The notes under the pieces: model-generated
What the model was told of the DNA's origin: nothing
The model's database searches: none
The model's input: the letters and a program-made list of their open reading frames with translations, nothing else
Assembly (NCBI GenBank): GCA_030248225.1
Contig: JASANE010012179.1
Span: forward strand, 44,894-108,893
Length of the DNA stretch: 64,000 nucleotides
Origin: Trileptium ribeirensis
Taxonomy: Eukaryota > Nematoda > Enoplea > Enoplida > Thoracostomopsidae
Direction of reading: 5' to 3'
Made by a program: the position numbers and the translations under genes
Part shown: positions 10,912 through 23,344 of the stretch, piece by piece
How the letters are laid out: each line of letters begins with the position of its first letter
How positions within the stretch are numbered: position 1 is the first letter of the stretch

Positions 10912-12601
10912 AAGGTGACAAACACACACCAATAAATTTAAAGTAACTTGCAACTGCATCCTAGAGCGCACCCTAGTGGGAGTGGTGGAACCAAGAATAA
11001 GAGGCGACGGTGGAGGTAGTACAGTCACACTATTACTATATAGTTTCCTGTGCTCGACTGAGAAAAAACGTGAAAACAGCTTGAATCATTCCGGCGCTTC
11101 GGAAACGTTACCTTTGCTAAGCATTTCACCGGGCAACGATCGTACACCTTGCTTACCAAAGTTTTTGGTGCGTCACTAATTATTAACAATATTGTTGCTC
11201 TGGTTGTACTATAATTATTATTATTTGACACTTATTCCAAATAGTTTATAAACATGCTCTCCCGCCTCAGAGGTCTAGAAAAAGTTGTGTCAGACCCATT
11301 TGATAAGTATAGTAGCAGTACAACAACTTATCTCAAAGCTAGCAAACACTTGAAAACGTAAAACAAAAGGCAAGACCGTCAAAAGCTACAAAAAACTAAG
11401 ACAAATAAAGAAAAAAAAACGACAATCATAACGTTATCTACACAATGTCGCACGGAAAGACAAAAAATATTAAATCTAAATTTATATACTAAAAATTAAA
11501 TTAAAAAAGATTAAATAATATAAATTCTGTGCAATGTTGACATGCCGTGGAATCTTTTTAGGTTTATCACACTGTCCCAAGTACATGATTTGTTCGCATA
11601 CACTTTAATAATTTTTAGTGAGATTGGATAGGGAATCCTAGTATCACAAGGACACCCGCGGCTACGCCCATGGTATTTATTAACAAAAATATGAATATGT
11701 TTACTCAAACAAATTTAGGTTATACTGCTCGCAGCGAAAACTTCTATGATCGTGTGAGAAATTTTACTGTTCTTACAATCAATAATTATTAGGTATCGTA
11801 GCTAGTTGAATGCGCTCTGCGTTACAATAGATTTCATTTATTGAATTTCAGGGCTGTTTTAGTGTAAGAATGGGTACTTTAACGTTACGTTGTCTCGGTT
11901 TCTCTATGTTTTTACGTACGGATTGCTCAGCGTCTTGGCGAAAATCTAATTGCTAAGTGTAAAACTGTTGATTTAAACCAGTTCATGTGTTAATATTGAA
12001 TATTAACAATGGCTGTCCCAAAATTACAATGCTATTTTCATTTTGTTTACAAATATAGCGATCGCTTTTCCGCAAACTATGAACAGCGTTCTGCTTAGTA
12101 ATGCCCTTCCAGGTAATTAAGTAGAAATTTTTTCATTTCTGTGAGTGGTGCAATTAGTTGTGAGAATCTCGCATCTTATACAATAAAATACATCCTAAGA
12201 CGTAACAATATACTTTGGCTATGTTAGAAACCTACTAACTGTATAAGATTCAAGTATAAGTATAACTCCTTCGTTGGTGTTATATATCGGGCTAGGTTAC
12301 CCCCAGCGGCTTGTGGGTTGGACTTCATCCAGTCGTACCATGTGGCAGTGAAATAAATCAAAAAAATTGAGGAAGGGAAGGCGTTGATTTATGTTTGTCA
12401 GTAGCGGTAACTTTAAAACGTGTTCGTACCTTTTGCTACATAGTTCCCTAACTAAACGACCTAAAGTCTAAATCTTGTTACTTAAGTAATGAGTTTTATG
12501 AAAATTGTAATAATAGTCAACAAATGTAATATGCAGAACACGTTATTTCCCTATAGAAATACTCAAAGCCTTGCCTTTCTTGCCGGGAGGTTGGTGGGAA
12601 C
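10912..12601. other. AT-rich stretch, nothing recognised
   Basis: No long frame, repeat or motif was recognised. It contains poly-A rich runs near 11400-11520. Confidence 0.4.
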
Positions 12602-12772
12602 TTATTATTATTATTATTATTATTATATAATATCAATTTTTGATTTGGGACCTGGCGATGAGAGCTTGGGGACCAAAGGATATGAAAAGCAGCCGTCAGG
12701 GGTTGGATTCGAACCCACGACATCCCGCTCTTGGACCAACAAACAGGCGCTCTACCGACAGTGCTATTCCTG
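12602..12772 (-). mobile_element. tRNA-derived SINE with an (ATA)n tail
   Basis: On the minus strand a tRNA-like head begins near 12772. The A box TAGCACTGTCGGTAGAGCG is at 12748-12766 and the B box GGTTCGAATCC at 12705-12715, with normal tRNA spacing. About 80 bp of unrelated body follows, and then a trinucleotide (TTA/ATA) run at 12602-12626 as the 3' tail. Intact pol III boxes and a simple-repeat tail are the hallmarks of a tRNA SINE. Two open frames across it are spurious. Confidence 0.85.
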
Positions 12773-13973
12773 CCGGCGTCATAGCATTTACACAGCTTCT
12801 ATGTTCAACAGCACATTGTCTGTTACTAATATTTACGTCTGATAGCTGTTGAGACAAGCTAGTTGTCTGGGTTTCATGGGCGGCTCCCTGAGGTGTGCTA
12901 TTTATGTATGCACAGCGCTAGCGGTATTTGATCATGTTTCGCGGATGCTTATCTTTCGTATGAAAGATTAACTCTCTCACATGAATTATTGTGCTTTTTA
13001 TACGATGTTGAGCAAACGTTTGAATCGTTTTGATGACAATATAGTATGTTAGTCGCTACGCTACATAGTAGCCGTTGCTTGCGTCGATAAAGAACACCAC
13101 AAATCGAGTGGGCAGCAACGTACGTGCAAACGTACGCTGTACGAAAAACTCGATTAGTGCATCGTGTGCAATGTACACTGCTGCACACATGTGACTATGC
13201 GGGTAAGCGTTAAGGAGAATATCAAGGCACTGGATGACTGATCGAACAAATCGTTTGACAATCACATATGACGGCTTCATAAAAGCCACCGCGAAGACTT
13301 CATTTAAATTACATACACTATCGACAAAATTATCCCTCGCCATGTACCAGTAACTCAATTGTATTATATAGAGCATCGATTGGATCTATCTCTTAAATTT
13401 CCTAATCACGCTTGAAATTAATTGCACCACTCCTACCGGTTGAGGTATTGAGTCTTTTTTAACGAGCTTATCGGACTGAATTGGCAGCGAAGTCCTCCAC
13501 ATCGTCGTTAACGTGGATATATAAAGTCATCCTGCATAATGGCCTAAAAACTTTCCCAAATCCAAATGTTCGTTACTTAGTCGATTTATATTAATTTATC
13601 TAGAGCATTTGTCATTGTAGAATCGCCGCTATGTATCCTCGGTAGCGGATAACCTCTGTAATGGCGTTTTGTAGATATGGAGCAGTCATAATCGGCGTTC
13701 AGGCCGTATGGGCGGTAATTCTGCCTAAGCTTTCACACGACTTTATACATTAATATATATCTTTAAGAGTTTCTTGCAAATTCGAATTTTCGTATTGTTC
13801 GTAGGTTCTTCAACGGTGTGCGTTTTATTAACAAGAGCACTATGCATAGTCAACCATTTGTATTCGTCAATTTATTTTTTAATCGGTTGTTGCAGCGAGG
13901 CTACATTGTAATGTAACAAGAAACTAACTTCAGCGGTCAATTTATTACACCTTTTGGTCGCTCAACACTTATT
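12773..13973. other. No gene recognised
   Basis: Unremarkable AT-rich sequence. Overlapping 79- and 106-codon minus-strand frames at 12949-13376 show no domain or splice support. Confidence 0.4.
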
Positions 13974-14351
13974 CAGGGTTTCCGCGCATCTGAGAAATCC
14001 AGGAATTTCGGCAAAATATCCGGGAAAATAAGACGAATTTCGGTAAAAAACCTGAAAAATCGGGAAATTTTTTGTAATTTTTTTCATATAAGAACCTAAA
14101 ACCATCGCGAACAGCACAACCGACTGCAAGTATAGGTATATAAATACGTACTTAATTCCTGAAATACATAATGTAGCATTTGCTGTCTGTGTCGTCTAGT
14201 TTTCACGTTATATATTCATATTTCATACAGTCGCATTAACAAGACACCTTACGTAGGCCCAAAATAGTCCAAATGTTTTTTGTAAAATTCCTGGAAAAAA
14301 CCAAATATTTTTATCCGATAATTTTTTCCTGAAAATGTAGCATGAACCCTG
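13974..14351 (+). mobile_element. Short TIR element, CAGGGTTTC...GAACCCTG
   Basis: The ends form an inverted pair, CAGGGTTTC and GAACCCTG, around 378 bp of AT-rich sequence rich in CCTGAAAAAT-like words. The words and the ends match the CAGGGT family at 17109-17748 and 31815-32235. The flanking 6 bp (CTTATT / TGTATT) match at only 4 positions, so the target duplication is weak or decayed. Confidence 0.6.
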
Positions 14352-14552
14352 TGTATTGTATCAAATATAAAACGCTATGTAGTGCATGGAAATTGTAAAG
14401 CGTGCCTTAAAATGATATATATTATATATATATTCTGCTACAGTATCTTGTACAACGATAGGATATATTTGCAGCGAATTGCAATATGTTAGGAAATAGT
14501 TCATCGAAGTATCATGATTCAGTAAAGCGTAGTTTGATAACATTTTCGAGCG

Positions 14553-16360
14553 TAGTGTAACGAGGCGGAGATTGTGTGTTGCCGTGGTGCAAGCTTTTAA
14601 ATTCAGTCTCTATGTGTGTGTGATCGGTCATAACTCCGAAACGACTTAACCGATTTTTCATGATCTTGGGCTCGTTTGAACCGGAACAGTCGGTTTACTG
14701 TGTACATCCCCAACCTTTTTTCATTTGAGGACTGTTTGGAAGGGTCAGATGTTAAAAGGAGGGTTTTTACCCCATCTTAGTATATAGGTACCATTCATGG
14801 AAGCAAGGTTATTTTTATCTTAACTTTCTATTTTTTGCTCTTAGTTTTATTTCATAATTAATCTGCCTCTTGCCTCTTTTTTGTTTTTTTTTTGGATTAA
14901 TGCTCCGGGTCTGGAGCTATGGGGTTCGATATATGAAAATTCGAAAATTTGTATTGGCATCCTGTACGGCTGAAAAGTTTCACTTGGGGGTTTTCGGGCA
15001 TTGAAACTCATTGCCGGTGTTAGTTTTGTTCTATGAGTCACGGTTCCGCGGTATGGGAGTACTTCCTTACATCAGGGAATAACCGGAACCGAAATTTACC
15101 AGAACCGGAATCGTCCATTTAAACCGGATCCGGAACCATAACCTTGTCTTCGAAACATATATAGTAAAACAGATGAAGGAAGAAATGCAGGTACAGCGGA
15201 TTTAAAATGTGTTAAAAATAACTTTTACACTCAACTTAATGTATTGTGATGGCATTATTGCCTTTCTGGAACTTTAAAGAGACTGAGGAAGTTAGTACGT
15301 AATGTTTATTTATCGATCAATATGTCAGTTTTTGCACCCCAGAGCAAAAAATGCCTTCCACTATTCACTCTTGCGTATAATGCGTCAAAATGAATGTGCT
15401 ATAACGCATGGAGCGTAGAATAAACATTTTCGCTCTGTCGAAGAAACACTTTCGCTATGTTTCCAGTAGCTTCCATTTACTACACATACGTTTTTTACAT
15501 GTTATTCTGTAGGAAACGTGGCATTATAGGTTTATATGATTCTAAGATAAAATAATAAAAGGTATATATTATAATTTTCTGATTAGTAGTCAGAGACACT
15601 GCTTTTTCTAGCGTTCAGCTGATAATGATGATAACTTTCTAAACACAATGCTATATATAAATGAAATCAACTGTTATACTGCTCACTACTCGCACAGTTT
15701 CAATGAATACAGTTCAGTGCCAAGGAAGCAGTTTCTGGCTGCGTTGCAGATAACGCTAGTTTACTTAAATGTAGACTGACTTACAAAATTTGCAAGCGTA
15801 CTTGCTTGTGCTAGACGCAGATTATGTTAGCCAAGCTTACAGCTAAGTACTTCTACATATTCCATACTCTGTTACCCAGTTGAACCGGTTTAAATCTAAC
15901 ATATATACCCTGCAGACTTCTGAATGTGTAAAGTAGCTGCTACAAGCTTCGACATTGTTTTGTTTTGATAACAAACTCCTGCAGGTTAACATAAAAATTC
16001 CTGCTGAAATTATGTGTCCTACTTACGTTGCACACTGTAAATTGCTGAGTTAATCTTTTCTTTTGCTTGGTTGTATTGGATCTTGGTCTTTGCGTACATA
16101 ATACATAATGTATACAAATGTTTACAATAGCAAAAATGTGGAAAATTTTTTTACAACATTTTTTAAACCGGAATTCCGGTTTCTGTATGGTTCTTACCCT
16201 TTGCCGGAACACGATATTCGCCGGAACTGGAATTCCGGTTACTCCCTGCCTCACATATAGCTTTTTGGTGTATGCTATCGATAGCTGATTGGCTGTGCAC
16301 GCAAAAGGCGTAGGTGTACCTACGGTTCACTATACTCTGCAATCTCGAATGAATTACCGT
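14553..16360 (+). repeat. Dispersed repeat, single-unit version of the 36.7-kb array
   Basis: 14553-15056 matches 36676 onwards (TGTGTGTGATCGGTCATAAC, GTTATTTTTATCTTAAC, GGCTGAAAAGTTTCACTTGG). 16257-16360 continues the same repeat (compare CAGCTGATTGGCTGTACACG near 38381). The gap between is a hAT insertion at 15073-16248. Only one copy of the ~350-bp internal unit is present here, against four to five in the other copy. Confidence 0.75.
15073..16248 (+). mobile_element. Non-autonomous hAT element, copy 1
   Basis: Begins CAGGGAATAACCGG and ends CCGGTTACTCCCTG, an imperfect terminal inverted repeat. The flanking 8 bp are CCTTACAT and CCTCACAT (7 of 8). The 8-bp duplication and CAGGG termini indicate hAT. 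About 1.18 kb with no transposase frame, so mobilised in trans if at all. Confidence 0.88.
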
Positions 16361-17108
16361 GTTGTTTTCTGATTATTAAGTATCTTCGTAGGAATTAGTA
16401 AAAATTGCATTAGGGTTTTCAATTCACGTGATTGTGAATCTAAATGTACAAGCTATGTTGCATCTCAATATTCTGAGATTTTTGTAAGTTTTAACGGCTT
16501 TTCCGCTTTATTTGTGCGAACGATAATCACGCTTTTCTGCCTTGCGCTAGCATAACTCAGTGATTTATAGTGGTGCCGTAGCTACTAAGGCTTTATGCTC
16601 AACAACACCAGTTTCTGTCATTAAAGTTGTCCTATTTGAGAAGCACCGACGTTTCCTACAACATCCCTACACTAAGATTAAAAGTTGTCACATTGTGTAC
16701 TCAACATACATGTTGAAGTTAGTGATCGCACGAGACCAAAATTTTATCGGGATCTCGATCACGATCGTTAGCAAAATTTGTTCGGCTTCAAGGATCGAGA
16801 CTAAAACTTCTGTCTTGTCAGGTCAGGACCCTGTTCGGGATTTTGGCTGTTTTGCCTGCACCGTATCTTGCAAACGCATTTGATATTTCTTGTTGGACTT
16901 CGTCATGTGTATATACCTAGTCTAATGAACAAAATTAGTAAATTAGAGAATTTTAATTGCCTTTGTTGGTGATGTTCTCAAATCGGTCCGGACTACTGGG
17001 CCGGTCGGGACCTTTGAAATTGTTTTGACCAGAACTAAAAATTCACAAAATGTTTTGCTAAATAAAATTTGCTCCTTAAAGTTGTTGTGTAATTCCTTAA
17101 CATAAGTT
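16361..17108. other. No gene recognised
   Basis: A 107-codon plus-strand frame at 16560-16883 has no domain, repeat or splice support and is taken as chance. Confidence 0.35.
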
Positions 17109-17748
17109 CAGGGTGCCGCGACCTGAAAAAACCTGATTTTGACTAAAAAACCTGAAAAACCCTGTGATTTTTCGAGGCTGTTAGTTGTAAAAATGGAAAA
17201 ACCTGAAAAATGGCGAATTAAAACCTGATTTTTTGTAACATACTATAAACACAATTAACTATGCGGTGTTCATTCCAAGAATCTTATCTCAACGACAAAA
17301 TTTATCTCGCTTTTAAGAACTGGCTGCAAAAATCATCTGATATGCATGTCGCCAAGTCCTCGCTATGCTGCATATCTGTCAACCTGGGCAACATGGGGGT
17401 TCAAGCACTACACAAGCATATGAAAGGTGCGGGCCACGTTGATGCAGCTAATGCTGCGTCGGGTTCTCAGACTATAGCTTCCATTCTCGCATTACCACAT
17501 GGATCTGATGTTCCAACCTCGTCAGCGACCGCCACCGATGCCACAACAGCAACAAGAGTGTATTTATCGTATATAACATATGTATTTATCGGCCATATTC
17601 AAGCAAAAAGTACGGATGCTACGTCGGCAGTTTGATGTTAGGACGCCTACAAGAACGTAAAAAAATTCTGTAAATAAAAGCCTGAAAAAACATGAAAAAT
17701 TTTGTAAAAAATCTGAAAAATTGAGGCTGCGAAGCCGCGGGCACCCTG
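17109..17748 (+). mobile_element. hAT-like element with a transposase remnant, CAGGGTGCC ends
   Basis: Termini CAGGGTGCCGCG and CGCGGGCACCCTG form an inverted pair. The six bases on each side are identical (TAAGTT), a 6-bp target duplication. Inside is the N-terminal end of a hAT-type transposase (17261-17635). It looks like an internal deletion derivative of a larger autonomous element. Confidence 0.8.
17261..17635 (+). pseudogene. hAT transposase N-terminal remnant (zinc-finger region)
   Basis: This 124-codon frame has the layout of the N-terminus of many hAT transposases. A short F-x-E-S-Y-L helix start is followed by a zinc-finger-like segment with LGNMGVQALHKHMKG and then H, the usual 'NMG-x-x-AL-x-x-H-x-KG-x-x-H' pattern. 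The second cysteine spacing is irregular (SSLCCIS), so the finger may be damaged. The catalytic DDE domain and dimerisation region are absent; the frame stops and the element's right end follows about 110 bp later. It is a non-functional remnant, useful only for classification. Confidence 0.65.
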
Positions 17749-19281
17749 TAAGTTGCGACGATAACATTTCTGTAATCATGATGCATGTCAAAACCACCTC
17801 AAAAAATAAGTACCTGGGAAATTGGTACACCGTTGGATAAAAAATTTTATGTTTGTTTGATGAAAATGGATTTTCTTTTAAATCGCTCCGGATCGTGGAC
17901 TGGTTCGGGCCACAAAGTTTTCCTAGTCGTTCCACTAAAGCTTTTCACTTATTAACATTCGAACAAATTATATAATAGCGTATACATGTGTTCTTTATTT
18001 CTACCGTAAGAAACTGGCCTCATAACAAGCGTTGAATGAATCATGTTGTTGCTGAAAGCAACCTCAAAACTTTTATTGAAGCTTTTTAGTGAAACGATAT
18101 AGACCTATTAACCAACGCCAGATCTACGGTGCAATGAAATGTAAATTTGTTAAAATGCCAACATATAACTTCGAGACATAGCCACACCGAATTAACGATA
18201 TATATAACACAATTACGCGTTTTATTGGCTATGCTAGAACCTTGAACAGGTTTCCTCTGCGAAACATATGTTTTCGGAACAAATTATTATCTACTCATTA
18301 AAATTTCCCTAGTTTCTCCGCGACAGTTTAAAGGTTCATCTAACCGTACAGGATTGCCGATGTCGATTTGCGATATTCTGATATTTTCATCATCCTCCTT
18401 TGCAAAACTAATTTTTTGATACCATGACCTCGCAATTTTGAAAAATCAAGATGATTATTAATCATGAGCTTAATAAGCTAGTAATGCATTTGCCAGACAG
18501 ATCGCATTAGTCAGGACAACCCGATTATTTTGAAATGGATCGTTCCTCTGCAGATCAGCACCGCCACATTAATTTCGAAAACACTGAATACATCAAATAA
18601 ATACATTTTACTATTACACTTGGGTTCTTTTTCATCTATAATCACCAAAGAACCTTTGACTGTGCTTTTAATACAAATATTACGTAAGTATCTGTTGCAT
18701 TATACCTAGGGATAGCTTAAATTTATTACGTTATGACCAAGATTATCTTCTGGAATTTATAAAGATATTCAAGCGGCGTTTATCGTTGCTATAATCTTAT
18801 CTATATTTTGGAATGGTCATTGGACCTCTTGGTACCCCGTATCGATCAATTATCATAGTATAAAGACATGTGCTTATGTACTGCAAACTGTATGCTCATA
18901 GGTCAATCCAACTTGCATTATATTTCGGAATGTATCTTTGGGAGAGACCTTCGATTTTCTGTTAGCAGCCACAGTTATATTTATATATTTGTCCTCTGCG
19001 TTATCGTGTTTATATATTTTGTTTGTAAGCAAGACATTTTGGTTGTTTTGCACAATATAATGCAAGTATATATATCGTAATATAGCGAATGCTTAAATTT
19101 ATATTTCTTAAACATGTGTCTGATGCTTATTATCCTACGCATTTCAGTTGCAAATCCGCTCGTTAACAAATAGTGATCACCAAGTTTATCAGTTTAGCAG
19201 AAATCCGTGAAGATATCGGATTTGTATTTTTACGCCATATTACATAGGTATATTATAAACGTACCGTACGTGTAGTCAAAA
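17749..19281. other. Region upstream of the NADAR gene
   Basis: AT-rich, no gene or repeat recognised. If the ATG at 19282 is the true start, the promoter and any 5' UTR exons lie here or further upstream. No TATA or other core element could be singled out. Confidence 0.35.
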
Positions 19282-19890
19282 ATGATTTTGCAACAGTCTG
19301 CTGCGGTACCTGTACCGCCAAAACTTGTTGGACATACTGTACTTCCTCGGATCACGCCAGAACAGTCGAATCAAATTGGACTCAGTGCAGCATTTACACT
19401 ATCGAAGGGCAACAAAGCTCAGACTGGTGACGTCGCCGAAGCTACCAGTGACAACGATGAAATTTGGGATCCACGTGAGTTGGAACAAGCTATAGTTCTG
19501 AAAGATATTGCATCGGTGGTAGGTGAAAAGTCTTGGGATCCTGATAGTAAAGACAAATCTTCAACAATAGCAACGGCTACAGCAGAGCCAACCAAACGCT
19601 TGGTGTATTATCGTAGTGATGTCGAAAGGACCGATTACATAGCCGTAACTGCAAAAATTGCAACTCTGCATGACTACGGGAAACCCCCTAATTTACCCAT
19701 TGTCTCAGACGATATAATTTTCTTGTCTGGATTGTATCAACCGCTGAGTAACTTGTATCCAGTTCCGGTGACTGTTTCAGGTCGTGAATTTCGTTCCATT
19801 GTTCATTATTGCTACTACCGATTTTTGCGATGTTTGGGATACAAGGCTCAAGCCGAGCATGTTCGACAGAATATCGGAGCGCCGATCAAG
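19282..19890 (+). CDS. NADAR-domain protein, exon 1 (N-terminus and first half of domain 1)
   Basis: Encodes residues 1-203. The ATG (AAA just before it) is preceded in frame by a stop at 19273-19275, so it is the likely start unless a non-coding exon joins just inside. Residues 1-144 look like a low-complexity acidic and Ser/Thr-rich leader with no domain. From residue 145 the NADAR (YbiA-like) fold begins: FLSGLYQPLSNLYPVPVTV, then GREFRSIVHYCYYRFL. NADAR proteins normally have (S/V)-E-H-Y here; this copy has Val at position 174 in place of the conserved Glu. The exon ends in phase 0 at AAG|GTTAGT. The domain is completed without gap by the exon at 47405. Family members cleave N-glycosidic bonds of riboflavin intermediates or ADP-ribosylated guanine; activity of this domain is doubtful. 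Confidence 0.87.
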
Positions 19891-20411
19891 GTTAGTAATT
19901 CAACTTTCTCCTACTTAAGCAGTTCCAAATACGCCAAAAGTTTCTCAAAACGTGCTCGCCTCTTCAATTTAATATCTATCTAATGTAGCACTCAATTAAT
20001 ATTATTTTAGCATTGTTATGAAATGATCTATTTTATCATAGTCAACTTTACTTAAAGCTTATTACGAAGCTTCTTAAGATTTTGCAGTTTTCACCCCCTC
20101 CCCCAAAAAATGTCTTCTAAAAGCTTTACACCTTTATCCGACACAGCCTTTATGTAGGCATCGTTGCTGACATTTGTAGAATTGGAAACATGCCATTACA
20201 TATATTTGTATGTAGAATAGAAACAGGGTGGAATACGATATGGTGATTTCGCCATCTTAATACGAAATTACGTATATATTCGTTCCCATCTCATATCTTG
20301 TAACTGTTTGCTCAAAGCGTGCCGTGTACCTCTTTGTGAAAATTCCTCTCGTGTACTCCTGTAGGATGGACGAGTTTCTGTTCGCTTGTCCATGTTTCGG
20401 CATATATATAT

Positions 20412-21564
20412 CAGGGAATAACTGGAACCGGAACCAGCAACGGGAACCGTCCATTTCAACCGGATCCGGAACCGGAACCTGGTCTTCGAAATTTATATAT
20501 AGTAAAACAGATGATGGAAGAAATGAAGGTATAGTGGATTTAAAATGCATTAAAAATAACTTTTACATTAAACTTAATGTATTGCGATTGCCTTTCTGAA
20601 ACTTTAAAGAGGCTGAGGAAGCTAATAATGTTTATTTATCGATCAAATATGTCGGTTTTTGGACATTCAGAGCAAAAAATGTCTTCCACTATACACCATT
20701 GCGTATACTGCGTCAAATCGAATGTGCTTACAAAGCTTGGAGCGTTGAATACACACTTTCGCTCTGTCTCCAGTCGCCTCCCTTTACTACACATATATAC
20801 GTTTGTTGCATGTTCTTCTGTAGGAAACTTAAAATTATTGGTTTATATGATTCTAGATAAAATAATAGAAGGTAATTTTCTGATCAGTGGTCAGAGACAC
20901 TGTTTAGGCTAGCGTTGGACAAACAGCGCCCGTCAGTTAGATCATAATGATGATAACTTTCTAATCAGAATGCTATAAATGAGACACGCTGTGATGCTGC
21001 TCGCACAGTTTCAATAAATACAGTTCATTGCCAAGAAAGCAGTTTCTAGCTGCGTTGCAGATAACGTTAGTTTACTTCAATTTAGACTGATTTACCAAGT
21101 TTACAAGCGTACTGGCGGGTGCTTGATGCAATTTATGTTAGCCAAGCATACCCTAAGTACTTCTGCGTAAGCCATACTCTGTTACCGACTTGGACCGGTT
21201 TAATTCAAACGTATCCCATAAAATTCTGGATGTGTAAAATAGTTGCTACAAGCATCGACCTGGCTTTGATTTAACAAACTCCTGCAGGTTATTATGAAAA
21301 ATTCCTGCTCAAATTATGTGCCCTACTTACGTTTCACACGGCAAATTGGTTAGTTAATCTTTTCTTTTGCTTGGTTGTATTGGAGCTTGATCATTGTATA
21401 ATATATATTACATATGTTTGGATTACAGGATGAAGCAAAAAACGTGGAAAATTTCAAACAAAATTTTTAAACCGGAATTCCGGTTCCGGTATGGTTTTTG
21501 CCCTTTGCCGGAACCGCAACCGGAACACGATTTTCGCCGGAACCGGAATTCCGGTTACTCCCTG
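20412..21564 (+). mobile_element. Non-autonomous hAT element, copy 2
   Basis: CAGGGAATAACTGG at the left end, CCGGTTACTCCCTG at the right. Flanks are ATATATAT on both sides (8 of 8, but in simple sequence). The same family as copy 1, 1.15 kb, with no transposase frame. Confidence 0.88.
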
Positions 21565-22226
21565 ATATATATATTGCACACCTCCTCTTATGCGCTGTAG
21601 TATTGAATTTTAAGCCTAAGCAATATGTGTTCCGCTAATAATCGTGTATCACTTCACAGCGTCGTTTGTGTCAATAGTCTTCTCGGCCTGCCACGATCTT
21701 ATATTAACGAATACAACTCGTACTTCAACAACATAGTTGTATTAATATACATGGTTTTTTTGTAACTCGTAACGTACAGTCTGATTTGTAAAGTTTGGCC
21801 TTATGAGAAGCTGAAGACCGGTTTATAACTTTTAACAGTAGTGGAAATACCAATTAGTTTGCCTCTTCGTTAAAACAACTTAAAGATTTTATATGTATGT
21901 GTACTATCGCGAATTTCTATACCTATGGATAAAGTGGCCATGTAGCGTGGGGGTTTGTAGCGCACGTCTCATAAGCATGAGGTTGTTCGTTCAGTTCCTG
22001 CGCCACATAATCTTATTGGGCAAGCGACTAAGGTAACGTTGCCACGGAGTATATATATACCTACCTGTAAAAGGAAACGAGCTTGTACAGAAGGTAGACA
22101 GTTTCCATTTCGGAACTGGCATCTCAAACGCCCTGTGTAATATATATATATACAATGATAAAGATCGCGAAATAGATCAGCACCCGCACCCTATGCAAAA
22201 CCTGAGAACCTTTACTAACTTGATAT

Positions 22227-23344
22227 CAGGGAGTAACCGGAATTCCGGTTCCGACGAAAATCATGTTCCGGTTGCGGTTCCGGGAAAGGGCAAAAACCAT
22301 ACCGGAACCGGAATTCTGGTTTAAAAAATTTGTTTGAAATTCTCCACCTTTTTGCTTCATCTGTGGCCCAACCATATGTAATATATTTACACAATGATCA
22401 AGTTCTAATACAACCAAACAAAACAAAAGATTAACTCAGCCATTTGCCGTGTGAAACGTAAGTAGTGCAAATAATTTCGGTAGGAATTTTTCATCTTAAC
22501 CTGCAGGAGTTTGTTAATAAAACAAACCAGGTCGATGCTTGTAGCAGCTATTTTACACATTCAGAAGTCTGTGGGGTATATATGTTCGAATTAAACCGTC
22601 CAACTTAGTAACAGAGTTTGGATTACGTAGAGGTACTTAGCGTAAGCTTGGCTAACATAAATTGCGTCAAGCACCAGCCAGTGCGCTTGTAAACTTTGTA
22701 AATCAGTCTACATTAAAGTAAAGTAACTTTATCTGCAACGCAGCCAGAAACTGATTTCTTGGCAATGACCTATACTTATTGAAACTGTGCGAGCAGTATC
22801 ACAGTTTGCCTCATGTATAGCGTTCTGATTAGAAAGTTATCATCATCATCATCTAACTGACGGGCACTGTTTGCGTAACACTAGCCTAAACAGTGTCTCT
22901 GACGACTGATCAAAAATTACCTTTTATTATTTTTTCTTAGAGCCATGTAAACCAATAATTTCCTACGGAACAACATGTAACAAAAGAGTGTGTAGTAAAG
23001 TGATGCGACTGGAGACAGAGCGAAAGTGTTACAAGTAGTTACAGTTACAAGCACATTCAGTTTGACGCAGTATACGCAAGGGTGTATAGTGGACGACAAT
23101 TTTTGCTCTGGGTGTCCAAAAACCGACATATTGATCAATAAATAACCATTATTAGCTTCCACAGTCTCTTTAATGTTTCAAAAAGGCAATAACGCCATTG
23201 CAATATATTAATTTTAATGTAAAAGTTATTTTCAATACATTTTAAATCCACTATACCTCCATTTCTTCATCTGTTTTACTACATATAAGTTTCGACGACC
23301 AGGTTTCGGATCCGGTTTAAATGGACGGTTCCGGTTATTCCCTG
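22227..23344 (-). mobile_element. Non-autonomous hAT element, copy 3 (inverted)
   Basis: Same family in reverse orientation: CAGGGAGTAACCGG at 22227 and CCGGTTATTCCCTG ending at 23344. A perfect 8-bp target duplication, CTTGATAT, flanks it. This is the cleanest copy for defining the family. Confidence 0.92.

Noticed and set aside
12489..12842. 117-codon plus-strand frame
   Set aside because: It crosses the ATT microsatellite and the antisense of a tRNA-SINE.
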